Below are positions 46,203-58,558 of a stretch of 64,000 bases of DNA, one piece after another. The DNA comes from CAVSDF01 sp963726715 (GTDB lineage Bacteria > Bacteroidota > Rhodothermia > Rhodothermales > BA12), in NCBI GenBank assembly GCA_963726715.1, contig CAVSDF010000008.1:424101-488100 (forward strand), read 5' to 3'. Positions within the stretch are counted from its first letter, which is position 1; each line of letters starts with the position of its first letter. The translations under genes were made by a program, and so were the position numbers. The notes under the pieces are model-generated. The model saw only the letters and a program-made list of their open reading frames with translations, made no database searches and was not told the DNA's origin.

Positions 46203-46739
46203 ATGCGCTGCTTTCGCCTCGCCCTCGTCGCCCTCGCGCCCCTTGCGCTCGCCGCCTGCGACCCGACCGTCGGCGGTGGCGGGGAGAACGTCTCGCTCTC
46301 GCCGCGCACGCGGACGGCGACGTTCGATTTCGCCTGCGACACCCGGCCTGCCGGGCAGACGCTGAGCCTGACCTCGGGCGGCACGATGAGCTTCGGCGCC
46401 ACTGGCGACCTCGACGGCTTCCAGACCGCCGACATTCTCTCGGCGACCGTCACCGGCGTCACGATCCGCCGCGACATCCCATCCGGCCTGAACCTCGGTG
46501 CCTTCCTGAGCGGCGTCACCGTCTCGCTCGTCGGCGCGCAGACCGTGGCCGTCGGCACGTCGGCGACGCTGCCCGGCTCGAACACGGCGACACTGACCGC
46601 GAGCGGCTCCGATGTGGGCGCCGTCCTGCGTGGCGCCCCCTTCCGCGCCCGCATCGACGGCACCGTCGTCGCGCCCCGCAACGACGAGTGCCGCATCGAG
46701 GCCACGATGACCTTCCGCGTCGTCGTCAAGGGCTTCTGA
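46203..46739 (+). CDS. Putative lipoprotein of unknown function
   Basis: 178 residues from ATG 46203. The signal ends in PLALAACD, a good lipobox with Cys 19. The mature protein is beta-rich, with Thr/Ser/Gly-rich strands: TRTATFDFACDTRPAGQTL, GGTMSFGATGDLDGFQTADI, VSLVGAQTVAVGTSATL and ECRIEATMTFRVVVKGF. Cys in FACDT and ECRIE may form a disulfide. It resembles small surface beta-sandwich lipoproteins, but I do not recognise a named family. It lies 140 bp after apt. Confidence 0.7.
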   Translation: MRCFRLALVALAPLALAACDPTVGGGGENVSLSPRTRTATFDFACDTRPAGQTLSLTSGGTMSFGATGDLDGFQTADILSATVTGVTIRRDIPSGLNLGAFLSGVTVSLVGAQTVAVGTSATLPGSNTATLTASGSDVGAVLRGAPFRARIDGTVVAPRNDECRIEATMTFRVVVKGF

Positions 46740-46802
46740 TCACACGGGGAATGGCCACGTTTCGCGCCGCTCAGACAGCTGCGCGGAACGTCACGGCAGA
46801 CA

Positions 46803-47195
46803 TCAGCGGACGGCGATGCAGGCGATCTCGACGCGCACGTCGCGCGGGAGCTGGGCGACGGCGATGGCGGCGCGGGCAGGCGGCATCTCGGAGAAATAGC
46901 GCGCGTAGACCTCGTTGACGGTCGCGTAGTCGCTCATCGAGAGGAGGAAGACGCTGCACGAGACGACGTTCTCGAAGCCCATTCCGGCGGCCTTGAGAAC
47001 GGCGCCGAGGTTGTCGAGCACGCGCTCGGCCTCCTGCTCGACGGTCCCGGTGACGATGGCGCCGGTGACGGGGTCGAGCGGAATCTGGCCGGAGCAGTAG
47101 AGCGTGTCTCCGGCGAGGACGGCCTGGCTGTACGGGCCGATGGCCGCCGGGGCGTTCGGCGTGGCGATGATGGTGCGCGGCGTGGAGAGGGCCAT
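46803..47195 (-). CDS. ridA: RidA family enamine/imine deaminase
   Basis: 130 residues from ATG 47195, the family's length. Motifs: PNAPAAIGPYSQAVLAGDTLYCSGQIPLD at the start, the trimer-interface VEQEAERVLDNLGAVLKAAG, VVSCSVFLLSMSDYATVNEVY, and PPARAAIAVAQLPRDVRVEIACIAV near the end, which holds the catalytic Arg. RidA hydrolyses reactive 2-aminoacrylate and related enamines. It is intact. It is convergent with the lipoprotein gene. Confidence 0.94.
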   Translation of the reverse strand: MALSTPRTIIATPNAPAAIGPYSQAVLAGDTLYCSGQIPLDPVTGAIVTGTVEQEAERVLDNLGAVLKAAGMGFENVVSCSVFLLSMSDYATVNEVYARYFSEMPPARAAIAVAQLPRDVRVEIACIAVR

Positions 47196-47510
47196 CGGAG
47201 CAGGGGAAGACGGGGCGTAACGGGACGCCCACAAGATCCCCCGCGCCCCTTCCGTCGGCAAGCGAAGAACCGTAGAGACACCGCACGCGGCATCTCCGTC
47301 CGCACATCTCACGCCCTCCGGGGTGCCACTCGTGTCTTTGCGAGGAGCGCAGCGACGCGGCAATCCGGACCGATGGCCGCCTTCGACCCGGATTGCCGCG
47401 GCCCTTGCACGGCCTCGCAAGGACAGCGCTGGACGGGTCGGGGCACAACGCAACCTTGCCCATCCACGCGCCCACCTGTCCGGTGTGAGGGCCTGACAAG
47501 TGGGGGTGTG
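47196..47510. other. Intergenic region with repeats of families B and D, no gene seen
   Basis: A degenerate family B copy is at 47272-47298 (GTAGAGACACCG and CGGCATCTC arms). A full family D element is at 47334-47424, bounded by TCTTTGCGAGGAGCG and GGCCTCGCAAGGAC with GCGGCAATCC/GGATTGCCGC inner arms. The only open frames are repeat-derived. Confidence 0.75.
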
Positions 47511-48065
47511 TCAATCAATCGGCGCCCGCAGATCCCGCCGCAACAGCCGTCCCCACGTCGAATCGAAGGGATGCACGACGCGGACGACGGCCACGCTGTC
47601 GCCCGCGCCCGCGACCACCTCGCGGCCCTCGTTGGCCCACTGGAAGATCGACCCGCGCAGGTTCTCGACGCGCCCGCGCCCGGCCTCTTGGATGCGCGCG
47701 GCGAGATCGCCGGAGCGCCATCCGACCGAGCAGTACACGACGACCGCCGCCGAATCGGGCGTGCCCGCGAGCATCCGTTCGATGTCGGCCTCCGCCGCGT
47801 TCGGGTCGATGCGGCGGGCGCCGCGCAGGTGGCTGACGGCGTACTCGGCGGGCGTGCGGGCGTCGAGGAGCACGACAGATTCGCCACGTCCGAGGCGAGC
47901 GGCGAGGTCGGCCGTCGTGGTCTGCTGCACGTCGGGGTGGCGGCGCGCGATCTGGGCGTTGAGCAGACGCCACGAGAGCGACTGGCCGCGGCAGGCGGGC
48001 AGCACGAGCGCGGCGACGAGCGCAACGGCGGCGAGCGGCAGGATCAGGCGAAGGGCAGGGCGCAT
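47511..48065 (-). CDS. Rhodanese-domain lipoprotein
   Basis: 184 residues from ATG 48065. The signal sequence ends VLPACRG, a lipobox with Cys 25, so it is likely a periplasm-facing lipoprotein. A single rhodanese domain follows: VVLLDARTPAEYAVSHLRGARRI, then the active-site loop VVVYCSVGWRSGDLA with the catalytic Cys, and ENLRGSIFQWANEGREVV. The last segment (RVVHPFDSTWGRLL) is typical of small Bacteroidota/cyanobacterial rhodanese proteins. Rhodaneses carry sulfur as a persulfide on the Cys; the acceptor is unknown. Confidence 0.88.
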   Translation of the reverse strand: MRPALRLILPLAAVALVAALVLPACRGQSLSWRLLNAQIARRHPDVQQTTTADLAARLGRGESVVLLDARTPAEYAVSHLRGARRIDPNAAEADIERMLAGTPDSAAVVVYCSVGWRSGDLAARIQEAGRGRVENLRGSIFQWANEGREVVAGAGDSVAVVRVVHPFDSTWGRLLRRDLRAPID

Positions 48066-48152
48066 CGGGAGCAGTGGACGGCGCGATCAGGCGCGCGGTG
48101 GGGACGGCAGGACACGACCTTTTCCGCCGTTGGATCCATCACACCCGCCCCC

Positions 48153-48724
48153 ATGCGCCGCCTCGCCGCCCTCGTCCTCTGCCTCGCCGCCGCCACCGCC
48201 CCGGCACGCGCGCAGACCTCCCCGCCCGCCGACACGCTCGCGCGCATTGCCCCGGCGCCTTCGGAGACGCCCCTAGATGCGCCCGCCGCGACGCATCCGC
48301 GCAAAAACCCGCGCCGCGCCGTGATGCTGTCGAGCCTCGGCACGGCGGGGATGCTGGTGCCCGTGGTCAACCTCGTCGCCATCCCCGCCGGGCCATCGCT
48401 CGGGCATTTCTACGCGGGCAACTCGGGCCAGGCGTGGACCGGCATCGCCATTCGCGGCGCCGCGCTCACCGTCGGTGTTGCGGCAGCGACCGCCACCCTG
48501 CTCGACGGGTTGAGCGGACCGGGGTCCGATAGGTCCGGCCGCGCCGAGGCCGCGCTCATCGGGAGCGCCGTCGTCATCCTCGCCTCGTCGGCCTACGACA
48601 TCGCCACGGCGGGCGCAGCGGCCCGGTCGTACAATCGGCGGCACGGGTGGCGCTCATGGCGGCCGTGGTGCCGGTCGTCGGGCCGGACGGGCAGCGCGGC
48701 GTGCGCCTCGCGGTGCGGCTCTGA
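48153..48724 (+). CDS. Small exported membrane protein, unknown (one frameshift)
   Basis: About 190 residues from ATG 48153 with a signal peptide (LAALVLCLAAATAPARAQ). A basic segment, HPRKNPRRAVMLSSLGTAG, leads into hydrophobic stretches with GPSLGHFYAGNSGQAWTGIAIRG and LIGSAVVILASSAYDIATA, then ARSYNRRHG. After a shift near 48647 the end reads VALMAAVVPVVGPDGQRGVRL, stopping at 48722-48724. That ending (a strand VVPVVGPDG) looks genuine, while the unshifted frame is Arg-rich. The LGHFYAG motif recalls small TM proteins such as DUF5683. Function unknown. Confidence 0.65.
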
Positions 48725-48843
48725 GCAGACGCGGCTTCGAGCGTGCGGAGAGCGGTGGAAGCGTCGGCGAAGGCGAAACGGCGCGCGGGCGCATCCGTTG
48801 GCCCGGACGCTGTTTCTCCGCCTCCCCAGACCCCCGCAGACCG

Positions 48844-50014
48844 ATGAGCAAGATGGGCCGCGCGCTCGTGGCGATGTCCGGCGGCGTCGATTCGTCGGTG
48901 GCGGCGGTGATGCTGCACGAGGAGGGCTACGAGGTCGTCGGGATCACGATGAAGACGTGGAGCCACGACGGCCCGGCGACGGCGCCAAATGGCAAGGCGA
49001 TCGGCTGCTGCACGCTCGACGCCATGAACGACGCCCGCGCGGTCGCCCTCCGCTACGGGTTCGCGCACTTCATCGTCGACATCCGCGAGGAGTTCGGCGC
49101 CGCCGTCGTCGAGCCGTTCGCGCGCGGCTACCTCGCCGGGGAGACGCCGAACCCGTGCATCCTCTGCAACACGCACATCAAGTGGGCCGCGCTCCTGCGC
49201 CGCGCCGACGCGCTCGGCTGCGAGGTCATCGCGACCGGCCACTACGCCCGCGAGGGGACCCGCGCGGCGGAGGATGGCACGGTGCGCCACACGATCCGCC
49301 GCGGTCTGGACGCTGCCAAGGACCAGTCGTACGTCCTCTGGGGATTGCCGCAGGCGCACCTCGCGCGCAGCCGCTTCCCGATCGGCAGCCACGCCAAGCC
49401 CGAGATCCGCCGAATGGCCGCTGAGTGGGGCCTCGACGCGGTCGCCGCGAAGCCGGATTCCTACGAGATCTGCTTCGTGCCCGAGGGCGACTACCGCGAC
49501 TTCCTGCGCCGCCGCGACCCCGGCCTCGACGCCCGCGTCGGCGGCGGACCGCTCGTGCTGACCGATGGCACGGTCGTCGGGCGCCACCGCGGGCACCCGT
49601 TCTACACCGTCGGGCAGCGGCGTGGCCTGGAGATCGCCCTCGGGTACCCCGCCTACGTCACGGCCATCGACGCATCGACGAACACGGTGACGGTCGGCCC
49701 GCGCGAGGCGCTGATGCGGCACCGCGCTCGGCGCGCGCGGCGTCAACTGGGTCGGCAGCGCCGGACCGCTCGCCGAGACGCCCGTCACCGCCCAACTGCG
49801 CGCCCACGACACCGGCACCGCCGCCCTCGCATGGTCGGACGGCGACGACGCCCTCACCGTCGCCTTCTCCGCGCCCCGCGCGATGGTCACGCCCGGCCAG
49901 GCCGTCGTCCTCTACGACGCCGACACCGTCCTCGCAGGTGCCTGGATCGCCACCGTCGACGGGCAGGCGGCATCGGTGCCGGAGATGCAGGCGGACATCC
50001 CGGTGCTGGGGTGA
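48844..50014 (+). CDS. mnmA: tRNA-specific 2-thiouridylase MnmA (one frameshift)
   Basis: About 390 residues from ATG 48844. The PP-loop is ALVAMSGGVDSSVAAVML at residues 7-24, followed by CCTLDAMNDARAVA. The catalytic Cys lies in TPNPCILCNTHIKW (Cys 108, with Cys 105 two residues before). VIATGHYARE, AKDQSYVLWGLPQ and the second Cys motif DSYEICFVPEGDYRDFL follow. The frame breaks near 49718; dropping one G reads EALMRTALGARGVNWVGS. It adds sulfur to uridine 34 of Lys, Glu and Gln tRNAs. The extra Cys residues (CC at 55-56 and Cys 105) are typical of one MnmA subgroup. Confidence 0.94.
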
Positions 50015-50104
50015 GGTCGGGGCGTTGATTCGGCTCTTGAGGGGCAGTGACGGACGATGTCGTGGGCGGTGCGTACGTTCCACGCCCGCCGCCTCCTGCC
50101 CGCC

Positions 50105-50913
50105 ATGGACCTCCTGCTCGTTCGCAGCCTCTGGGGCGTCGATCTCCCGTGGGACGACGCCTTCCCCCGCATTCGCGCCGCGGGCTACGGGGCCATCGAG
50201 GCGCCCATGCCGCCGCCGCCCGAGCGGACGCGCTTCCGCGACGCGCTCGACGCCCACGGCTTCCCGTACATCGCGATGGTGTTCACCGAGGGCACGACGC
50301 CGGGCGAGCACGCGGCCTCGTTCGCGCGGCAACTCGGCGACGCCGCCGACCTCGGCGCCCGCCTCGTCGTCGCCCACAGCGGGCGCGACGGGTGGGACGA
50401 CGACGCGAACGCCGCCTACTTCGCCGACGCTCTCGACGCGGAGGCCGCCTGCGGGCTGCCGGTGGCGCACGAAACGCACCGCGGGCGCATCCTCTACAAT
50501 CCGTGGACGACGGCGCGGATGCTCGACCGCCTTCCCGCGCTGCGCCTCTGCTGCGATTTCAGCCACTGGGTCGTCGTCTGCGAACGTCTGCTCGGCACCG
50601 AAGGCGAGATCGTCGCCGCTGCCGCCGCGCGCTGCATCCACCTCCACGCGCGCGTCGGGTTCGAGGAGGGGCCGCAGGTGCCCGACCCGCTCGCGCCCGA
50701 ATACGCCCCGCACCTCGCGGCCCACGAGGCGTGGTGGGACGCGGTCTGGGACGCGCAGGAGACCCGAGGCGACGCGGTGACGACCCTCACCCCCGAGTAC
50801 GGCCCTCCGATGTACCTCCACACGATCCCCGGCACCGGCAGCCCGTCGCCGACCTCTGGGCCGTGTGCGATGCGCAGGCGCAGCGGCAGGCTGCGCGGTT
50901 TGCTCAGCGATGA
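50105..50913 (+). CDS. Sugar phosphate isomerase/epimerase-like TIM-barrel protein (one frameshift)
   Basis: About 270 residues from ATG 50105; an upstream ATG at 50057 would add 16 less likely residues. It follows the AP-endonuclease-2/xylose-isomerase-like fold: LLVRSLWGVDLPWDDAFPRI, GYGAIEAPM, YIAMVFTEGTTPGEHA, LVVAHSGRDGWDDDANAAYF, VAHETHRGRILYNPW (metal-ligand Glu), LRLCCDFSHWVVVCERLLG (Asp, His) and CIHLHARVGFEEGPQV (His). A base missing near 50839 explains the frame change; the end reads QPVADLWAVCDAQAQRQ. Substrate unknown. Convergent with porQ. Confidence 0.85.
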
Positions 50914-50953
50914 AGACCCGGCCGCGGGGCACGCCCCTCCGTCGATCCACGCC

Positions 50954-51901
50954 TCACATCTTGCGGCGCACGCCGACGTGGTGGAGGCTGCCGTTTTCGC
51001 TCCACGAGGCGAAGCCGTAGTCGACCGTCACGCCGCGGACGCGGAGGCTGGCGCCGAGGCCGAGGCCCGCGAGGTCGAGGCGCTCGCGGGTGGCGAGTTC
51101 CTGGTTGCGGCGCGGCGAGAATCCGACGCGCAGGCGGAGCGCGTCGCCGGGCTGCAACTCGACGCCGAGGCCGATGTGCGCGATCGCCTGCTCGAACGAC
51201 GACCGCCCCGCCGGGCCGCCAGACTCGGTGAGGTCGTAGCCGGTCGCGGTGACGAGCAGCGGCAGGTAGCGCAGGCGCTTGGATACGGACAGGCGCACAT
51301 CGACGGGCAGTTCGTCGCGCGTGGCGCCGAGCGACGAGACGACGGCGCCCGCGTTGCGCACCGTCGCGGCGACGACGAGGGCGGCGGGGGCGGTGTAGGT
51401 GAGGCCGAGGTCGGCCGCGAACGCCGTCGCGCGGGCGTCGGCGATGCCGGTCGTGAGGGCGGAAAGGGCCACACCGGCGCGCAGGCGCGGCATGACCTCC
51501 TGCGCGGTGGCGAGCGAGAAGGCCAGCGACGAGGCGCCGAATTTTCCGGTCGTCTCGCCCGCCGCGTTCGTCTCGTCCATCTCGCCGTAGCCGAAGTAGC
51601 GGACGCCGACGGCCCAGTCGCGCCCGAACTGCCGCCGCGCGTAGGCGAGCGATCCGGCCTTGAAGGCGTCGAGGTGGTTGACGTAGGTGAGGCCGACGCC
51701 CGCGGCATCCGACGAGACGAGGGCCGGGTTGACGAACAGGCTGGCCGGATCGTCGGTCGGGACGGCGTCGAGCGCGCCCGCGAGCGCCGCGGCGCGCGGC
51801 GACGGATCGAGCCGCAGAAACGCGAACGCACCCTGCGCCGATGCAGTGGGCGCGATCGCCATCCCCACCCCCAACGTCCCCAGAACCCCGTAGAGCCGCA
51901 T
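50954..51901 (-). CDS. porQ: Type IX secretion system protein PorQ
   Basis: 315 residues from ATG 51901, with signal LGTLGVGMAIAPTASAQ. Motifs match the PorV/PorQ outer-membrane beta-barrel family: FLRLDPSPRAAALAGALDAV, DDPASLFVNPALVSSDAAGVGLTYV, VGVRYFGYGEMDETNAAGE and IGLGVELQPGDALRLRVGFSPRRNQ. PorQ belongs to the T9SS machinery that exports the sorting-domain proteins found here at 33376 and 58559. The start codon lies inside a family B palindrome. A longer reading from ATG 52009 gives a 36-residue hydrophilic leader before the signal, which is unlikely. It is divergent from secA. Confidence 0.88.
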   Translation of the reverse strand: MRLYGVLGTLGVGMAIAPTASAQGAFAFLRLDPSPRAAALAGALDAVPTDDPASLFVNPALVSSDAAGVGLTYVNHLDAFKAGSLAYARRQFGRDWAVGVRYFGYGEMDETNAAGETTGKFGASSLAFSLATAQEVMPRLRAGVALSALTTGIADARATAFAADLGLTYTAPAALVVAATVRNAGAVVSSLGATRDELPVDVRLSVSKRLRYLPLLVTATGYDLTESGGPAGRSSFEQAIAHIGLGVELQPGDALRLRVGFSPRRNQELATRERLDLAGLGLGASLRVRGVTVDYGFASWSENGSLHHVGVRRKM

Positions 51902-51918
51902 CGCCGATGCGTCTCCTC
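51890..51918. repeat. Family B palindrome containing the porQ start codon
   Basis: GTAGAGCCGCATC and GATGCGTCTCCTC arms, one mismatch in each relative to the complete copies at 37290 and 37397. The porQ ATG is at 51899-51901, in the arm, so the hairpin could occlude initiation in the mRNA. Confidence 0.8.
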
Positions 51919-52399
51919 CACGCCCCGTCCGGTCCACGGACGTGCGGATGGACGAAGACGAACGGGCGCGTACGGCGGCGCGGAGCAGAGAGCGGAACGA
52001 ACGACGCATGGAAGCCACCTCGGGCGAAATCGCCTGCCACGGGCGGACCGTCCGGCGCGGACGGGTGGGGCAGGGCGGGGGAAGAGTGTAGCGAACGGGC
52101 GGAGGCGTCGGGTTCGGGCGGTGCGGGCGGCGGGGCGTGCGCCAAAAAACGCAAAAGACTGCCCCTGGTGCAAGGCGCACGCGCGTGCACCGGTGTACGG
52201 GGTGGAACGTCGCCGCCGCGGCATTCATTCACGTCCGGCTCCCTTCCCGCCGCCGCCACGCGCCCGCCCGCCGGACGCCGCCGCGGCACCCCTCGCCCCC
52301 GCATCCGCGCCGCGCGCGTTTCCGGCCCCCGCCTCCGTTCCTCCCCGCGCGCCCGCCGCCCGGCCTTCCGCCGCTCGCCTTTCCGGCGCCGCCTCTACA
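51919..52399. other. porQ-secA divergent intergenic region
   Basis: About 480 bp. It holds the open extension of porQ (to ATG 52009), GC-rich stretches, a run CCAAAAAACGCAAAAG near 52142 and palindromic CGCACGCGCGTGC near 52168. It must contain the secA promoter and probably that of porQ. I see no convincing gene. Confidence 0.5.
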
Positions 52400-55886
<3,487 letters not shown>

Positions 55887-55946
55887 CGGTGCGCCGGTGA
55901 CGGCGTCCGTCGTAACCATCGGTGGTCATCGCAACCGGCTGTGGTT

Positions 55947-55975
55947 GTAGGGGCGGGTCTCAGACCCGCCCCTAC
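55947..55975. repeat. Dispersed palindrome, family A (copy 7, complete)
   Basis: GTAGGGGCGGGTCTCAGACCCGCCCCTAC, 60 bp after secA. It can form a 14-bp stem and lies between the convergent secA and yoeB genes. Confidence 0.9.
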
Positions 55976-55978
55976 GGA

Positions 55979-56050
55979 CGTTTCGCGTGATCCGGACGTT
56001 GGCGCGATACCGTACGTCGGGTCCGGGGCCGGGCGTTTCGCGTGATCCGG
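55979..56050. repeat. Direct repeat pair CGTTTCGCGTGATCCGG
   Basis: The same 17 bases occur at 55979-55995 and 56034-56050, 55 bp apart, just after the yoeB stop codon. It could be a recombination scar or a duplicated segment; no flanking transposase is seen. Confidence 0.7.
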
Positions 56051-56070
56051 GCGGCGGCGGCGCGAGACCG

Positions 56071-56325
56071 TCAGTGGTGGAACCGGCACTGGACGACGGT
56101 GAGCGCCTCGCCATCGACGGCGTAGACGAGCCGGTGCTCCTGGTCGATGCGGCGCGACCAGTAGCCGCTGAGGTCGTGGCGGAGAGGCTCCGGCTTTCCG
56201 ATTCCCTCGAACGGCGTCCGCTGGATGTCGCGGATGAGGGCGGCGATCTTGCGGACCTGCTTGGGATCGTCGCGAATCCACGAGGCGAGCTCGTCCCACG
56301 CCGAGGCGGTGAAGACGACCGTCAT
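56071..56325 (-). CDS. yoeB: Txe/YoeB-family toxin (ribosome-dependent mRNA interferase)
   Basis: 84 residues, the same length as E. coli YoeB and aligning without gaps at key sites: Glu 46 (KPEPLRHDL), Arg 65 (DQEHRLVYAV) and His 83 (VVQCRFHH). The last residue is His, where E. coli has Tyr 84. YoeB cuts mRNA on the ribosome. The ATG overlaps the antitoxin stop by four bases, so the pair is translationally coupled. The frame is intact and all three catalytic-type residues are present, so it is probably active if expressed. Confidence 0.93.
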   Translation of the reverse strand: MTVVFTASAWDELASWIRDDPKQVRKIAALIRDIQRTPFEGIGKPEPLRHDLSGYWSRRIDQEHRLVYAVDGEALTVVQCRFHH

Positions 56326-56609
56326 GGCTCGCTGTCGAGGAGCGCGTCGGCGGAGCGGAGGTTGCCCGCGCGGTGCTCGGCGATGGAGGCGAGGAGGGCG
56401 TCGCGGTTCGCGGCGGTCGAGAGGAGGTGCGCGGTCTCCTCGCCCGCCCGGAAGTCGGCAAGCTCGCGCTGAAGGGCCTCGAATGCGTGCATCGATACGA
56501 CGACGGCAACGGGGCGTCCGTTCTTTTCGATCACCACCGGCGTGCGCTGGCTGGTGTCGAGGAGCCTGCCGAAGCCGTTTTTGGCCTCGCGTGCAGCAAT
56601 CGTTTCCAT
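56322..56609 (-). CDS. yefM: YefM/Phd-family antitoxin
   Basis: 95 residues from ATG 56609. The N-terminal DNA-binding dimer domain matches YefM/Phd: ETIAAREAKNGFGRLLDTSQ, then PVVIEKNGRPVAVVVSMHAFEAL. The C-terminal part (EHRAGNLRSADALLD) would be the toxin-binding tail. It normally represses its own promoter with the toxin. The promoter region lies between 56610 and the recN gene, divergent from it by about 205 bp. Confidence 0.92.
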   Translation of the reverse strand: METIAAREAKNGFGRLLDTSQRTPVVIEKNGRPVAVVVSMHAFEALQRELADFRAGEETAHLLSTAANRDALLASIAEHRAGNLRSADALLDSEP

Positions 56610-56814
56610 GAGATCGTCGGGGGACAGGTGAGCCACAATGGCTCTTGTGGACGTATTGTTCAGGGGTCGGTTCCTTGGGGCGCTGGGCCGGGCGTCGGGT
56701 GTTGCGCGTGGTGCGGGGGCGGCGGGGCGAGCGGCGGGCGCGCAGCTTCGGGCGGATTCCCCGGATCGGGCGCGGCGGGGCGGCGTATCTCGCGCCTCAT
56801 CCCCCCGACGCCCG

Positions 56815-58551
56815 ATGCTGCGCACGCTCACCGTCCGCGACTACGCGCTCATCGACGAGCTCGAAGTGGCCTTCGACAGCGGCCTCAACGTCATCACCGG
56901 CGAGACCGGGGCGGGCAAGTCGATCCTCCTCGGCGCCCTCTCGATGATCCTCGGCGAGCGCGCCAGCCCCGACGTCGTGCGCGGCGGCGCCCGCAAGGCG
57001 ATCATCGAAGGACATTTCGACGAAGCCGACGGCGATCTCCTGCGCGGCCTCCTCGCCGAGTACGGCATCGACGAGATGGGCAAGGCGCTCATCCTGCGGC
57101 GCGAAATCTCCGCGAGCGGCAGCCGCGCGTTCGTCAACGACACGCCCGCCACGCTCACCGTGATGCGCGCGTTCGCCTCCAACCTGATCGACCTCCACGG
57201 GCAGCACGAGCACCAGAGCCTGCTGCGCACCGAGACGCACCTCGGCCTGGTCGATGGATTCGGCAGCCTCGGGGCGATGGTGACGACGTACAAGCGCGCT
57301 TACGACCGCGTCGCCGAGGTGGTGCGCGAGCGCAAGGGGCTCGTCGCGCGCGAGCGCGAACTCCGGCAGCAGAAGGACCTGTACGGATTCCAGATCGAGG
57401 AGATCGACCGCGTCGCGCCCCAGCCGGGCGAGGACGAGGAGATCGAGGCCGAGCGCCGCGTCCTCGAGAACGCCGAACGCCTCGCCGAAGCCACCGGCAG
57501 CCTCCACACCACGCTCTACGAAGCCGACGAGGCCGTAAACGACCAGCTCGTCGTCGTGCGGAACGAACTGATGGACCTTGTGCGCATCGACCGCGACTTC
57601 GAGGAGCCTCTTGCGGAAATCAAGGCCGTGCTCATCTCCATCGCCGAGGTCGCCACGTTCCTGCAGGCCTACAACGCGCGCATCGAGCACAACCCCGAGC
57701 GCCTCGATCTGCTGCGCGACCGCGCCTCGGAGCTGGAAATGCTCAAGCGCAAGTACGGCGGCACCCTCGACGCCGTGATCGCGCACCGCCGCGACATCGG
57801 CACCGCGTACGGCCTCGCCGCCGACTTCGAGGGCGCCATCGAGCGGCTCACCGAGCAGGCCCGCGAGGCGCAGCGGGCACTCGGGCGCGAGGCGTTGCGG
57901 CTCTCGGAGCGCCGCAAAGTCGTCGCCGCGCGCATCGCCACGGCCATCGAGACCGAACTCCGCGGCCTCGGGATGTCGCACGCGCGCTTCGAGGTGCGCT
58001 TCGCCGCCCACGACGACCCGCAGGGCTGGATCCGCCTCCCCGCCGACACCGCCGCTGCCGATGGCAAGCCGACCGCGCCCGAGCGCCGCCTCGCCGCGAC
58101 GCCGACGGGGATGGACGCCGCCGAGTTCTACATCACGACCAACGCCGGAGAGCCGCCGCGTCCGCTCGCGCGCGTCGCCTCGGGTGGCGAGGTCTCGCGC
58201 GTCATGCTGTCGATCAAGACGGTGCTGGCGAAGGCCGAGCGGATGCCGATCCTGGTCTTCGACGAGATCGACACGGGCATCTCGGGCGCGACGGCGCGCA
58301 AGGTGGGCGAGGCGATGCACGACCTTGCGCAGTACCACCAGATTGTCGCCATCACGCACCTGCCACAGATCGCGGCCCTCGGCGACGTCCATTTCAAGGT
58401 CGAGAAGACCGTCGAGGACGGGCGCACGCGCACCGGCCTGCGCCGCCTCTCGGGCGAGGAGCGCGAGGGTGCCGTCGCACAGCTGCTCGCCGGCGACACC
58501 GTCACCGACGCCGCGCTCACGTCCGCGCGGGAGCTCATGAGCCGCCGCTGA
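56815..58551 (+). CDS. recN: DNA repair protein RecN
   Basis: 578 residues from ATG 56815, intact. An SMC-like ATPase: LRTLTVRDYALIDELEVAFDSG at the start, Walker A TGETGAGKSILLGAL at residues 29-43, NLIDLHGQHEHQSLL, long coiled coils (LRQQKDLYGFQIEEID and ERLDLLRDRASELEMLKRK), then ABC signature LARVASGGEVSRVMLSI, and Walker B ILVFDEIDTGISG with IVAITHLPQIAALGD. RecN holds DNA together during double-strand break repair. It ends seven bases before the convergent T9SS cargo gene. An upstream open extension in the same frame is unconserved. Confidence 0.96.
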   Translation: MLRTLTVRDYALIDELEVAFDSGLNVITGETGAGKSILLGALSMILGERASPDVVRGGARKAIIEGHFDEADGDLLRGLLAEYGIDEMGKALILRREISASGSRAFVNDTPATLTVMRAFASNLIDLHGQHEHQSLLRTETHLGLVDGFGSLGAMVTTYKRAYDRVAEVVRERKGLVARERELRQQKDLYGFQIEEIDRVAPQPGEDEEIEAERRVLENAERLAEATGSLHTTLYEADEAVNDQLVVVRNELMDLVRIDRDFEEPLAEIKAVLISIAEVATFLQAYNARIEHNPERLDLLRDRASELEMLKRKYGGTLDAVIAHRRDIGTAYGLAADFEGAIERLTEQAREAQRALGREALRLSERRKVVAARIATAIETELRGLGMSHARFEVRFAAHDDPQGWIRLPADTAAADGKPTAPERRLAATPTGMDAAEFYITTNAGEPPRPLARVASGGEVSRVMLSIKTVLAKAERMPILVFDEIDTGISGATARKVGEAMHDLAQYHQIVAITHLPQIAALGDVHFKVEKTVEDGRTRTGLRRLSGEEREGAVAQLLAGDTVTDAALTSARELMSRR

Positions 58552-58558
58552 AGCCGGG

